Source of the DNA: an uncultured Bacteroidia bacterium
Lineage (GTDB): Bacteria > Bacteroidota > Bacteroidia > Bacteroidales > UBA932
Length of the DNA: 35,339 nucleotides
Assembly: GCA_902797435.1 (NCBI GenBank)
Contig: CADBSV010000070.1
Coordinates: 1-35,339 of the forward strand
Reading direction: 5' to 3'
Part shown: positions 24,285 through 32,174 of the stretch, piece by piece
Layout of the letters: the number at the start of each line of letters is the position of its first letter
Numbering within the stretch: the first letter of the stretch is position 1
Position numbers and translations under genes: made by a program
The notes under the pieces: model-generated
What the model was told of the DNA's origin: nothing
The model's input: only the letters and a program-made list of their open reading frames with translations
The model's database searches: none

Positions 24285-25451
24285 CTATAGAAGATTTAAA
24301 AGTTGACTGACGAGGAATCCGAGATAATTGCCTGCCGCATAGCCTATTATACCTGAGGAGAGGCCTATGACGACAACTCTGCGGCTGTTCATCGCCGCCG
24401 CCATCATGGGAACGAAGGGAGGGGAGCAGATGAACGATACGGAGCAGATGACCGTGGTGTCGGCGTCTATCCTGAGAATCTTGGCGAGGAGGACATTCAG
24501 TATAAGCGAACCGAAAACCACGAGGGTAAGATAGCCCAGCAGGTTCAGGCCCCCGCTGATATCGAGTTTGCCGAGGTCTGCCATCGAGGCTACGACTATC
24601 GAAAAGACGTATATCAAATACATGGCAGTTGGCTCGTTGTACTTACATTTGCGGAGAGGCTTCCAGAAAGACGCGACTATGCCGAGAGTTGTAAGCAGCA
24701 GGATGAACACAGTCATGAACCATCCGCCGGCAAGCGCTCCGGCGCCTGCAGAAATGCCGATAATCGCTATGGTGACAACAAGCGGGAGCCATTCGGTGCT
24801 AAAATACTCCCTGACTTTCGGGAACAACCCGCGGACGCGGCCGCTCTCAGCGCTTGCTTCGCAGGTTGTCCCTTCTCCGCAGGTACCCGGTGCGTCATAA
24901 GGAGCCGGCGGCGGTGTAGGCAGAAATCTCCTGAAGAGCTTGATGCCTGCGGCGATAAGGAAGGTAAGATAGAGGAAACTGATGACCATGTCGTAGGAGT
25001 TCAGAAGAATGAAGGTCTCTTCCGGGACTCCCAGCATGACCTTGATGGCCGCCAGATTCACCGTGCCTCCGGTGTACACCCCCGTAAGCATGCCGCCCAC
25101 CTTGGCTCCGTCGGGAATGCCCTTGCCGAATATAAGGTAACCTGCTATCACGGCGGCGATTACGGATACTATTCCTGCGAGAATCGCCAGCACCTGGGAA
25201 CGGGTCTCTCCCTTGCGGAAAGTGCAGCCGAAGAGCATCAGCGGTATAGCCAGGGGAACCGCAGCGCTGCTCAGGACCTCCTGTATTGCACCCATGAGCG
25301 AAGGATGCCAGATGTTGCCGAGAATGACGCCCAGGACGTAGAGAATCAGGACAGGACCTATCTTTCCGAGCCAGGAGACTCTGCGGCAGAGCCACATTAC
25401 TCCGGCCGGGGCGAGGAGGTATATCAGCACCAGAAGAATATTCCCTACCAT
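24285..25451 (-). CDS. DUF819 family integral membrane protein (putative transporter)
   Basis: The 388-residue protein is highly hydrophobic with about ten or more spans. DUF819-type segments include PVLILYVLGVILGN near residue 32, VPLAIPLMLFGC near 65, GGMLTGVYTGGTVNLAAI near 120, a NEPTAMYLIYVFSIVVASMADL block near 275, and CSPPFVPMMAAAMNSR near 345. A hydrophilic loop at about 180-215 contains a Pro-rich stretch and two Cys residues. The family is thought to contain transporters, without an assigned substrate. I chose the ATG at 25451; its first 7 bp overlap the end of the symporter gene. Longer in-frame extensions lie wholly inside that gene and lack protein-like sequence. Confidence 0.82.
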   Translation of the reverse strand: MVGNILLVLIYLLAPAGVMWLCRRVSWLGKIGPVLILYVLGVILGNIWHPSLMGAIQEVLSSAAVPLAIPLMLFGCTFRKGETRSQVLAILAGIVSVIAAVIAGYLIFGKGIPDGAKVGGMLTGVYTGGTVNLAAIKVMLGVPEETFILLNSYDMVISFLYLTFLIAAGIKLFRRFLPTPPPAPYDAPGTCGEGTTCEASAESGRVRGLFPKVREYFSTEWLPLVVTIAIIGISAGAGALAGGWFMTVFILLLTTLGIVASFWKPLRKCKYNEPTAMYLIYVFSIVVASMADLGKLDISGGLNLLGYLTLVVFGSLILNVLLAKILRIDADTTVICSVSFICSPPFVPMMAAAMNSRRVVVIGLSSGIIGYAAGNYLGFLVSQLLNLL

Positions 25452-26833
25452 AGCTTTTTGCTTTCGAATTCTTTGAGCGATGAAAGGGCTTTCGGGCAGA
25501 GGATAAGAAGGGCCACCACATTGATCCAGGCCGTAATGCCGACACCGATGTCTCCCAGCTGCCATATTACTCCCGCCTCCTTGAGGGAGCCGAAGACTAT
25601 CATTCCTATCAGGCCAAGGCGGAAGAGCCATACAGCGGCTTTTTCTCCTTTTTTGCCGTTGAACATGTAGATTATGCTCGACTCACCGTAGAAATAGTAG
25701 GCCATGAGGGTCGTAAAGACGAAGAACAGCAGCGCTACGCTGACAAACGCTCCGCCGAAACCGCGCAGTGCGGAATCGACGGCTGCCTGGGTGTATCCTA
25801 CATAATTGTTTCCCAGCTCCGGGGCATAGGCTGCAAGCATCTCTCCCGTCCTGGAATCGAAGATGTTGTAGGTGCCGGAACAGAGTATCATGAGGGCCGT
25901 GCCCGTGCAGATTAGAAGGGTGTCAACATATACGGAGAACGCCTGGGCCAGACCCTGCTTTGCCGGATGTGATACCGATGCCGATGCCGACACGATGGCG
26001 CCGCCGCCCTGCCCGGCTTCGTTGGAGAACAGTCCGCGCTTTACCCCCATCATGATGGTCGATCCGAGGATTCCCCCAGTAAGCGGTTTTATTCCGAAAG
26101 CACCTTCCATTATGGCCTTGAGGACTCCCGGAACGGCATCTATGTGAATGACTACCACCACTACGGTGAAAATGATGTATCCCAGTGCCATGAAGGGAGT
26201 AACCACGGCAGCTACCCTCGAGATGCTCTTTATGCCGCCGATAATGACCAGTCCCACCAGAAAAGCCAGGGCAAGCCCGCTGTGCAGGGGAGAGACGCCG
26301 AAGGTGTTGTGCATGGCGGAAGTCATCCCGTTGGACTGTACTGTTACCAGCAGAAAGCCGTAGCCTATGACAGTCAGGACTGCAAACAGGACTCCCAGCC
26401 ATCTGCTTCCGAGCCCTTTTTCGATATAGCACGAGGGCCCGCCCCTGTAGCCGGAAGCATGGTGGAATTTGTACATCTGCCCCAGGGTGGATTCCACGAA
26501 GGCGGTGGACGCTCCGAGGAATGCTATTATCCACATCCAGAAAACGGCGCCCGGGCCTCCCATGGCTATGGCTGTAGCCACGCCCACGATGTTGCCGGTG
26601 CCGACCCTTCCGGAAAGTGACATGCAGAAGGCCTGGAAGGAAGAAATGCCTTTGCGGGAGCCGCTTTCGTCGATATGGGCGGGAGCGAAAAGGGACCTTA
26701 CCATAAGGCCGAAGCGGCGTACCTGCAGGAAGCGTGTGCGTATGGAGAAGTACAGACCGGCACCGACGAGCAGAACCACCAGGGCGGGGCTCCACACGAT
26801 ATCGTTGATTATGGATACTGTCTTCTCGAGCAC
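25445..26833 (-). CDS. Sodium:alanine/glycine symporter (AGCS family)
   Basis: The 462-residue transporter has about ten to eleven membrane spans and clear AGCS signatures: FCMSLSGRVGTGNIVGVATAI near residue 68-88, GGPGAVFWMW near 92, and YRGGPSCYIEKGL near 128. GVKRGLFSNEAGQGGGAIVSA near 273-293 is the other hallmark. It should import alanine, glycine or a similar small amino acid with sodium. It starts 21 bp after the potD stop and overlaps the next gene by 7 bp, so it appears to be in the polyamine operon's transcript. Glycine as a possible substrate would fit the nearby, convergent gcv operon, but the sequence does not fix specificity. Confidence 0.92.
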   Translation of the reverse strand: MLEKTVSIINDIVWSPALVVLLVGAGLYFSIRTRFLQVRRFGLMVRSLFAPAHIDESGSRKGISSFQAFCMSLSGRVGTGNIVGVATAIAMGGPGAVFWMWIIAFLGASTAFVESTLGQMYKFHHASGYRGGPSCYIEKGLGSRWLGVLFAVLTVIGYGFLLVTVQSNGMTSAMHNTFGVSPLHSGLALAFLVGLVIIGGIKSISRVAAVVTPFMALGYIIFTVVVVVIHIDAVPGVLKAIMEGAFGIKPLTGGILGSTIMMGVKRGLFSNEAGQGGGAIVSASASVSHPAKQGLAQAFSVYVDTLLICTGTALMILCSGTYNIFDSRTGEMLAAYAPELGNNYVGYTQAAVDSALRGFGGAFVSVALLFFVFTTLMAYYFYGESSIIYMFNGKKGEKAAVWLFRLGLIGMIVFGSLKEAGVIWQLGDIGVGITAWINVVALLILCPKALSSLKEFESKKLW

Positions 26834-26854
26834 GTTATTTTGGGGTGACGCTTG

Positions 26855-28150
26855 TTATCTGCGCCTCTTGTTTTTCTTGTTTTTCTTGGCGTGGGCAGCG
26901 ATGACGCCTGCCACGAGTGCCACTATTGCGATGCCAATGATAATGTAGGTGGTGGCGCTGGCATTGTCTCCCTTGACCCTGGACCACATGTCGAGCAGGT
27001 TCTGGGTGCGGTCGCCGCTGTCATGCATCATGCCGCAGCGGGCAATGATTTCAGCTGAAGGATACATTACCGGATTGATGTGTGCAGCGGCAGCTTCGGG
27101 GCCGAAGAAATAACTGGCATCCTCGGCTTCGAAAGCCTCTTCATCGCTGATCGCTTCAAGGATCTCTGGCCCGCCTACGCAGCTCACATAGCCGATTTCG
27201 TCCATGTTGCGCAGCGCATTTTCGGGCTTGCACATGAAGTTGATGAAGTAACGGGCGGCCTTGACGTTTTTGGCATATTTCGGGATCACCCAACCGTCGA
27301 ACCACACGATGCTGCCTTCCTTCGGAACGACGAAATCGAGCCCTACGCCTACTTCAGCGGCCTCGTCGATTGCCCACTGGGCGTCTCCGCTCCAGGTGAC
27401 ATTGAGCCATGCCTTCTCCTGGGTCATGCGCTCCTTTCCGAAATCGGCCTCCCAGCCGGAGACATTGTCCTTGAAGGAATTGAGGAAATCTTCCACCTGG
27501 GCGATGTCTTCGTCGGACGCGTCAAAGCATATCTTTTCGGTATCCATCTCGCCGGCGTCAATCTTGTCGCGGTTGAGAGCTATGCGGAGTGAGGTGTAGA
27601 TGTCGCGGAAGGCGTCCTTCATGAAAAGCTTGCCCGCCCATTTGGGGTCCTGGAGGGCATACCATGTGGAAACCTCGTCGCGGGTTGCGTGCTTTGTGTT
27701 GTAGAGGAAGCCTACAGTGCCCCACATGTAACCTACGGAATAGTCGTTGGCATTCTTGCCGGAACCGTCTATCTGATTGAATTTGTTGATGATATAGGGC
27801 GATATGTTGCTCAGGTAGTTGGGCGTGTCGCCAAAGTCCTTGTCTATCGGAAGAAGCAGGTCGCTGCGGAGCATGCGCTCGATAATGTATTCGGAAGGAC
27901 ATACGACGTCGAAATCCTCATGTCCGAGTTCGATCTTCGAGAGCATGATTTCGTTGATGTCGAAGAGCTGATAGACAATCTTGACAGGCTCGCCGGTCTG
28001 TTCTTCATACCACTGTTCGAATTCACCGATGAGAGCCTCGTCGATGTAGTCGGCCCAGTTATAGACCTTGAGCGTATGCTCGCGGTCGATGGCATTCATG
28101 GGAAGCGCAAGCATCAGGAGTGCTGCGGCGGCAAACAGGATTCTTTTCAT
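26855..28150 (-). CDS. potD: Spermidine/putrescine ABC transporter substrate-binding protein with C-terminal membrane anchor
   Basis: The 431-residue protein has a Sec signal peptide (cut near residue 20), then the PotD start VYNWADYIDEALIGEFE. FDVVCPSEYIIERM and GYMWGTVGFLYNTK are further family segments. IVWFDGWVIPKYAKN places Trp283 and Asp285 at the positions of the polyamine-binding Trp and Asp of E. coli PotD. Unlike the classical soluble PotD, it continues with a transmembrane helix (about 401-421) and a polybasic tail (KKNKKNKRRR). The binding domain would therefore be tethered to the inner membrane from its C-terminus, with the tail in the cytoplasm. It overlaps potC by 4 bp. Confidence 0.93.
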   Translation of the reverse strand: MKRILFAAAALLMLALPMNAIDREHTLKVYNWADYIDEALIGEFEQWYEEQTGEPVKIVYQLFDINEIMLSKIELGHEDFDVVCPSEYIIERMLRSDLLLPIDKDFGDTPNYLSNISPYIINKFNQIDGSGKNANDYSVGYMWGTVGFLYNTKHATRDEVSTWYALQDPKWAGKLFMKDAFRDIYTSLRIALNRDKIDAGEMDTEKICFDASDEDIAQVEDFLNSFKDNVSGWEADFGKERMTQEKAWLNVTWSGDAQWAIDEAAEVGVGLDFVVPKEGSIVWFDGWVIPKYAKNVKAARYFINFMCKPENALRNMDEIGYVSCVGGPEILEAISDEEAFEAEDASYFFGPEAAAAHINPVMYPSAEIIARCGMMHDSGDRTQNLLDMWSRVKGDNASATTYIIIGIAIVALVAGVIAAHAKKNKKNKRRR

Positions 28151-28944
28151 TTTTTATTGGTGTTTTTGCTTGATCTGTAGTTTATGAGCAGCAGCAAAAG
28201 GAGCACTACCAGAAATACCACGGTCATGAGCGGCCGCAGTTCCGGGGTAAGGCCTCCTTTGCGTGCATCTGCATATATGAAGGTGGACAGCGTTTCAAGC
28301 CCCTGGTTGCCCTTTGTGAAGAGGGTGACCGCAAAATCGTCTATCGAGAGGGTGAATGCGAGAATGAATCCCGACACGACCCCTGGGCGGATCTGGGGCA
28401 GTATCACCTTTCTAAGGGCCTGTCCTGGAGTAGCTCCGAGGTCGAGGGCCGCCTCATAGGTGTTCGCCTCCATCTGCCTCAGCTTGGGCATGACGCTCAG
28501 CACGACATACGGGGTGCAGAAAGAAACATGAGCGAGAAGCACTGTGAGATATCCCTGCGTCACGCCCACTGCCACGAAAAGCAGGAAAAGCGAGATACCG
28601 GTTATGATGTCCGGATTAAGCATGGGGATGTTGTTAAGGAATGTTATGGCCTGCTTCTTGCGCCCTTTGAGGTTATAAATACCAACCGCTGCAATCGAGC
28701 CCAGCAGGGTCGAGAAGAATGCCGACAGCACTCCTATGCTAAGCGTGTTCTCAACTGCCTTGAATAGAGAATTGCTGATGCTGCCGGAAAAGAGGTTCTC
28801 GTAGAGTTTCAGCGAGAATCCCGTCCAGTTGCCAAGCACTTTCGCCTCCGTGAACGAGAAGATGGCAATGATGGCGATGGGGGAGTACATCAGTATGAGC
28901 AGCAGCCACAGATAGGCTTTTGCAAAGAATTTTCCCGCTTTCAT
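28147..28944 (-). CDS. potC: Spermidine/putrescine ABC transporter permease PotC
   Basis: The 265-residue inner membrane permease has six predicted spans. The conserved ABC permease EAA loop reads EAALDLGATPGQALRKVILPQIRPG (about residues 164-188, quoted here in two parts around the Gly). YSPIAIIAIFSFTEAK near the N-terminus and LSIDDFAVTLFTKG near 203 are typical of PotC. It pairs with PotB and is driven by PotA. The ATG overlaps the potB TGA by one base (TGATG) and the stop overlaps potD by 4 bp. Confidence 0.94.
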   Translation of the reverse strand: MKAGKFFAKAYLWLLLILMYSPIAIIAIFSFTEAKVLGNWTGFSLKLYENLFSGSISNSLFKAVENTLSIGVLSAFFSTLLGSIAAVGIYNLKGRKKQAITFLNNIPMLNPDIITGISLFLLFVAVGVTQGYLTVLLAHVSFCTPYVVLSVMPKLRQMEANTYEAALDLGATPGQALRKVILPQIRPGVVSGFILAFTLSIDDFAVTLFTKGNQGLETLSTFIYADARKGGLTPELRPLMTVVFLVVLLLLLLINYRSSKNTNKK

Positions 28945-29723
28945 CAGATGAGCCCTCCCGCTTCATTAGCCTGCTCCTGCTCGCTGTCGGAGAAGAGCAT
29001 CGTTATACCTATGATAACCAGCATTATAAGTGCAAGGGCGGCGCCATAATTCCACATTCCGTTGTTAATGTTTTCCTGGATCGTGGTTCCGAAGAGCTTT
29101 ATTTTATTCATAGTAAGCAGTTCGGCCACGGCGAAAGTGGATATGGTGGGCATGAACACCATGAGCACACCGCTGAGCACGCCCGGCATGGAAAGGGGAA
29201 CGGTGACCTTGGTGAATACCGTGACGGGATTCGCTCCGAGGTCCTGCGCCGCTTCGATGTATGACTTGTTCATTTTGCTCAGCGTGTTGTAGATGGGATA
29301 AATCATGAACGGCAGGAAGTTGTACACCATGCCGAATATGAGCGTAGCTTCCCCCAGGGGCGCCCTGAGGAAGTCGAACAGGGCGACGGTGGCCAGCGTG
29401 CGGATGAGCATGTTTATCCACATCGGAAGGATGAAGAGCATCACCGTGATGCTCGACCGGCTCAGGTTGCTGTTGCTCATTATCCATGCGGCCGGGTAGC
29501 CGAGCAGCAGGCACAGAACCGTCGTAATCAGCGCTATTTCAATGGAATATACGAATGTGTGCAGGTCTTCTGGCGTCTGGAAAAAACGCACGAAATTGGC
29601 GAGCGTAATGCCTCCGTCCCTTCCATGGAAGGCATAGAAGAGCACCATGACGAGCGGAAGCGCCACGAACAGCAGCAGGAAAATGAAGTAGGGGAGAGCC
29701 CAGGTTGTTCTTTTAATTCTCAT
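28944..29723 (-). CDS. potB: Spermidine/putrescine ABC transporter permease PotB
   Basis: The 259-residue permease has six predicted membrane spans and the EAA loop [19 protein letters not shown] near residue 157. [12 protein letters not shown] near 100 and [16 protein letters not shown] near 178 are PotB-like. I chose the ATG at 29723 ([13 protein letters not shown]), which begins directly before the first membrane span and overlaps the potA end by 11 bp. The longer in-frame extension runs through potA and has no protein-like sequence. With PotC it forms the membrane channel of the polyamine importer. Confidence 0.93.
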   Translation of the reverse strand: MRIKRTTWALPYFIFLLLFVALPLVMVLFYAFHGRDGGITLANFVRFFQTPEDLHTFVYSIEIALITTVLCLLLGYPAAWIMSNSNLSRSSITVMLFILPMWINMLIRTLATVALFDFLRAPLGEATLIFGMVYNFLPFMIYPIYNTLSKMNKSYIEAAQDLGANPVTVFTKVTVPLSMPGVLSGVLMVFMPTISTFAVAELLTMNKIKLFGTTIQENINNGMWNYGAALALIMLVIIGITMLFSDSEQEQANEAGGLI

Positions 29724-31104
29724 TTTGCAGCTCGCTGATTCGGATTTCGTCCTGATCACTGAATCTGATTCCGACAAGGTCGCCCTTGTCCCAGATGTCG
29801 TTGGTATCGACATAGAGGAAGTCGCCGTCGTCGGTGCGAACGGTAAGATGATAGTGGTTTCCCTTATAAAGGATGAAATGCACCTCTCCGCTGATGACTC
29901 CTTCATCGAGGTTGTCCATGAGATCGACGGATGAGAAGGGCACTTCAACCCTGACGGGGGTGCCGGCTGCAAAGTCGCAGGAAACGGGGAAGTCGGCTCC
30001 GAGCAACTGAATGGTGCCGGCATCCTTCACGGTTCCCGTGAGGATGTTCGCCGTGCGTTCCTTCTTCATGACCTGGATATCCTCAGGCTTGATGAGCATA
30101 TAAACCTTTTCTCCCACTTCGAAGGGATTGTAGTCCTGGATAGTCATCTCGAATCCTTCGTCGGTATCCACCAGGATTTCGTTGTGGACCCCTTTGAAGA
30201 TGCACGATTTCACCGTCCCGGAGAACTGGGTTCCGCTCTGGGAACGGCGGATATAGACGTCTTCCGGGCGCACTACCACGTCAACGGGCGCATTCTCGCC
30301 GAAGCCTGTATCCACACATTCGAATTCTTTCCCTATGAACGACACGAGTCCGTCCTTGATGAAGGTGCCGTCCAGGATATTGCTCTCACCGATGAAATCG
30401 GCCACGAAGCTGTTGACAGGTTCGTTGTAGATGTCACGGGGGGTGCCTATCTGCTGGATCTTGCCTTCGCGCATGACTACGATGGTGTCGGAGAGCGTGA
30501 GCGCCTCTTCCTGATCGTGGGTCACGTAGATGAACGTGATGCCCAGTTTCTGATGCATTTCCTTGAGTTCGAGCTGCATGTCCTCGCGCATCTTGCGGTC
30601 GAGTGCGGCAAGCGGTTCGTCAAGGAGAAGTACGCGCGGTTCGTTCACGAGAGCCCTTGCGATGGCAACCCTCTGCTGCTGACCGCCGGAGAGGGAATCG
30701 ACGTCGCGGTCTTCGTAATCGGACATCGCCACCATCTTGAGCGCTTTGCGCACGCGGCGGTCGATTTCGTTTGTGGGAGTCTTGCGCAGCTTGAGGCCGA
30801 AGGCTATGTTGTCGTAAACGTCGAGGTGGGGGAACAGGGCATAGCGCTGGAATACGGTGTTGAGAGGCCTCTTGTAGGGAGGGACTCCAGCTATGTCGTT
30901 GCCGTCCAGCAGGATACGGCCTTCGTCGGGCTGGATGAAGCCGGCTATGAGGCGGAGCGTCGTGGTTTTACCGCATCCGGAGGGTCCCAGGAGGGTTACA
31001 AACTCGCCTTCCCTTATATAAAGATTGATGTTGTCGAGTACGGTTTTTCCGTCGTAGCGCTTGGAGATGTTCTCAAGCTTGATGATATTGTTCTCTCCTG
31101 CCAT
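29713..31104 (-). CDS. potA: Spermidine/putrescine ABC transporter ATPase PotA, C-terminally extended
   Basis: The 463-residue ATPase has Walker [10 protein letters not shown] (40-48), the Q-loop in FQRYALFPH (Gln86), signature LSGGQQQR (138-145) and Walker B LLLDEP (158-163), followed by the switch His in THDQEEA. After about residue 235 a TOBE-type regulatory region follows. It is longer than in E. coli PotA (378 residues) and looks like two consecutive TOBE-like segments (about 240-345 and 355-463). The extra domain could bind substrate or regulate transport. The ATG at 31104 directly precedes the ABC core; extension upstream would enter the outer membrane gene in an Arg-rich non-protein frame. 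Confidence 0.94.
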   Translation of the reverse strand: MAGENNIIKLENISKRYDGKTVLDNINLYIREGEFVTLLGPSGCGKTTTLRLIAGFIQPDEGRILLDGNDIAGVPPYKRPLNTVFQRYALFPHLDVYDNIAFGLKLRKTPTNEIDRRVRKALKMVAMSDYEDRDVDSLSGGQQQRVAIARALVNEPRVLLLDEPLAALDRKMREDMQLELKEMHQKLGITFIYVTHDQEEALTLSDTIVVMREGKIQQIGTPRDIYNEPVNSFVADFIGESNILDGTFIKDGLVSFIGKEFECVDTGFGENAPVDVVVRPEDVYIRRSQSGTQFSGTVKSCIFKGVHNEILVDTDEGFEMTIQDYNPFEVGEKVYMLIKPEDIQVMKKERTANILTGTVKDAGTIQLLGADFPVSCDFAAGTPVRVEVPFSSVDLMDNLDEGVISGEVHFILYKGNHYHLTVRTDDGDFLYVDTNDIWDKGDLVGIRFSDQDEIRISELQNEN

Positions 31105-31109
31105 CTTCT

Positions 31110-32093
31110 TTACCTTGTGCTGAAGCAGAGGTTGTACATCACGCCGGCGAGTGCGGAGAAGCCGCCGAGGAGGTTGCTGTAACCGGCTGCGGCATGCAGC
31201 TGAAGGTTCTCCACCGGGGACCAGTTGACGAATCCGCCGGCGGTATAGCCGGAGAGGGCATCCTTGAAAAGGGCCTGCCCGGTGTACTCGTAGCCGCCGC
31301 GTACGGCGATGCACAGACTCTCGGAGGGAGTCCAGGACAGCTCGCCATATCCGCTGTGGCCCTTCACCAGAATGGCCTCTTCATCACAGAGGGCGTTGGA
31401 ATAATCAACGGTGAGCGTGAAGCTGTCGGAAATGCTGAAAGCCTGTCCGAGGCTGACAAGGGGATAGAAGCCGTCGCCCGTATCCATGCAGGAGACGCTC
31501 CATATATTGCTCAGCGGGCCGTATTCGCCTTTCCACTGAACACCATAGGAATAGAGGCCGCTGCTGAAAGGATCGCCGTACGGGGACGTGACCATCTGAA
31601 CGGCGAGCGTGGTGTTCTCTGAAGAATTGTGCCATGCTGCGCTGAAGCCGTATTGGTACATTCCGAAATTGTACCACAGGCTCGATGCAAGAAGCGGGTG
31701 CACTTCCCAGTCATACTTGTCTCCTTCCATTCCCTCGGAGAAGAGGCAGTCCTTTCCTATCGAAACCGAGAAGTTGCCCATGTCGTAGCTGAGGTAGGCC
31801 CAGTCCACGAGAGAGGACCAGGATGTGTCGAACACAAGCGAACGGTCTTCCAGGTAGAGACTTGTCCAGTGATTGGCCAGGCTGAAAGAGAGATTGTCAG
31901 TGATATTCCCTTCGAAGAGGGAATAAAGAGAAGAATTCCCCAATGCCAGTTCATTGGCCTCGTAAGAGAGATCGAGGCGGGGGATAAGGGTGAACTCGAC
32001 ACCAGGGCCGGGCTCGTCAGCCTCTTGCGAGAGCAAGGGGAAGCATGGCAGCAGCAAAAGTGCCGCCGCGCAGACTACCAGGTATTTCTTCAT
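31110..32093 (-). CDS. Putative outer membrane beta-barrel protein, first gene of the pot operon
   Basis: The 327-residue protein has a signal peptide (cut near LLSQEA, residue 22). The rest is aromatic- and Gly-rich beta-strand sequence throughout, with repeated strand pairs such as [35 protein letters not shown] and [21 protein letters not shown]. The C-terminal strand is typical of a porin-like barrel. I recognise no precise family. Only 5 bp separate its stop from the potA start, so it should be co-expressed with the polyamine transporter. A role as an outer membrane pore for polyamines is a context-based inference. Confidence 0.75.
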   Translation of the reverse strand: MKKYLVVCAAALLLLPCFPLLSQEADEPGPGVEFTLIPRLDLSYEANELALGNSSLYSLFEGNITDNLSFSLANHWTSLYLEDRSLVFDTSWSSLVDWAYLSYDMGNFSVSIGKDCLFSEGMEGDKYDWEVHPLLASSLWYNFGMYQYGFSAAWHNSSENTTLAVQMVTSPYGDPFSSGLYSYGVQWKGEYGPLSNIWSVSCMDTGDGFYPLVSLGQAFSISDSFTLTVDYSNALCDEEAILVKGHSGYGELSWTPSESLCIAVRGGYEYTGQALFKDALSGYTAGGFVNWSPVENLQLHAAAGYSNLLGGFSALAGVMYNLCFSTR

Positions 32094-32128
32094 TTGTCAG
32101 CATAAATTAGGTTTAAGTCAATTTGTAT

Positions 32129-32137
32129 GCAAAATTA
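32129..32137 (-). promoter_or_regulatory. Candidate -7 box (TAATTTTGC) of the pot operon
   Basis: On the minus strand TAATTTTGC matches TAnnTTTGY and lies 35 nt upstream of the first gene's ATG at 32093. No -33 element is found at 19-21 bp. The region is AT-rich, so a chance match is possible. Confidence 0.4.
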
Positions 32138-32161
32138 TAAAAAAATTCCACAAAAGTATGC

Positions 32162-32170
32162 TATATTTGC
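32162..32170 (+). promoter_or_regulatory. -7 box (TATATTTGC) of the nucleoside kinase gene
   Basis: TATATTTGC matches TAnnTTTGY exactly and ends only 4 nt before the ATG at 32175. This predicts a leaderless or nearly leaderless mRNA and argues against an upstream in-frame start at 32127. Confidence 0.6.
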
Positions 32171-32174
32171 GTGC

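Noticed and set aside
25452-25631. N-terminal extension of the DUF819 protein by 60 codons
   Set aside because: It overlaps the conserved end of the AGCS symporter and contains no membrane segment or family sequence; the start at 25451 begins with the first membrane span.
29724-30023. N-terminal extension of PotB by 100 codons
   Set aside because: It is fully inside potA in another frame, Ser/Thr/Pro-rich and without similarity to permeases; the ATG at 29723 fits the family.
30184-31182. Plus-strand open frame (332 codons) opposite potA
   Set aside because: Antisense to an ABC ATPase with all motifs intact; composition is typical of a shadow frame.
31105-31314. N-terminal extension of PotA by 70 codons
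   Set aside because: The extension is Arg-rich, lies inside the outer membrane barrel gene and precedes a normal ABC start at 31104.
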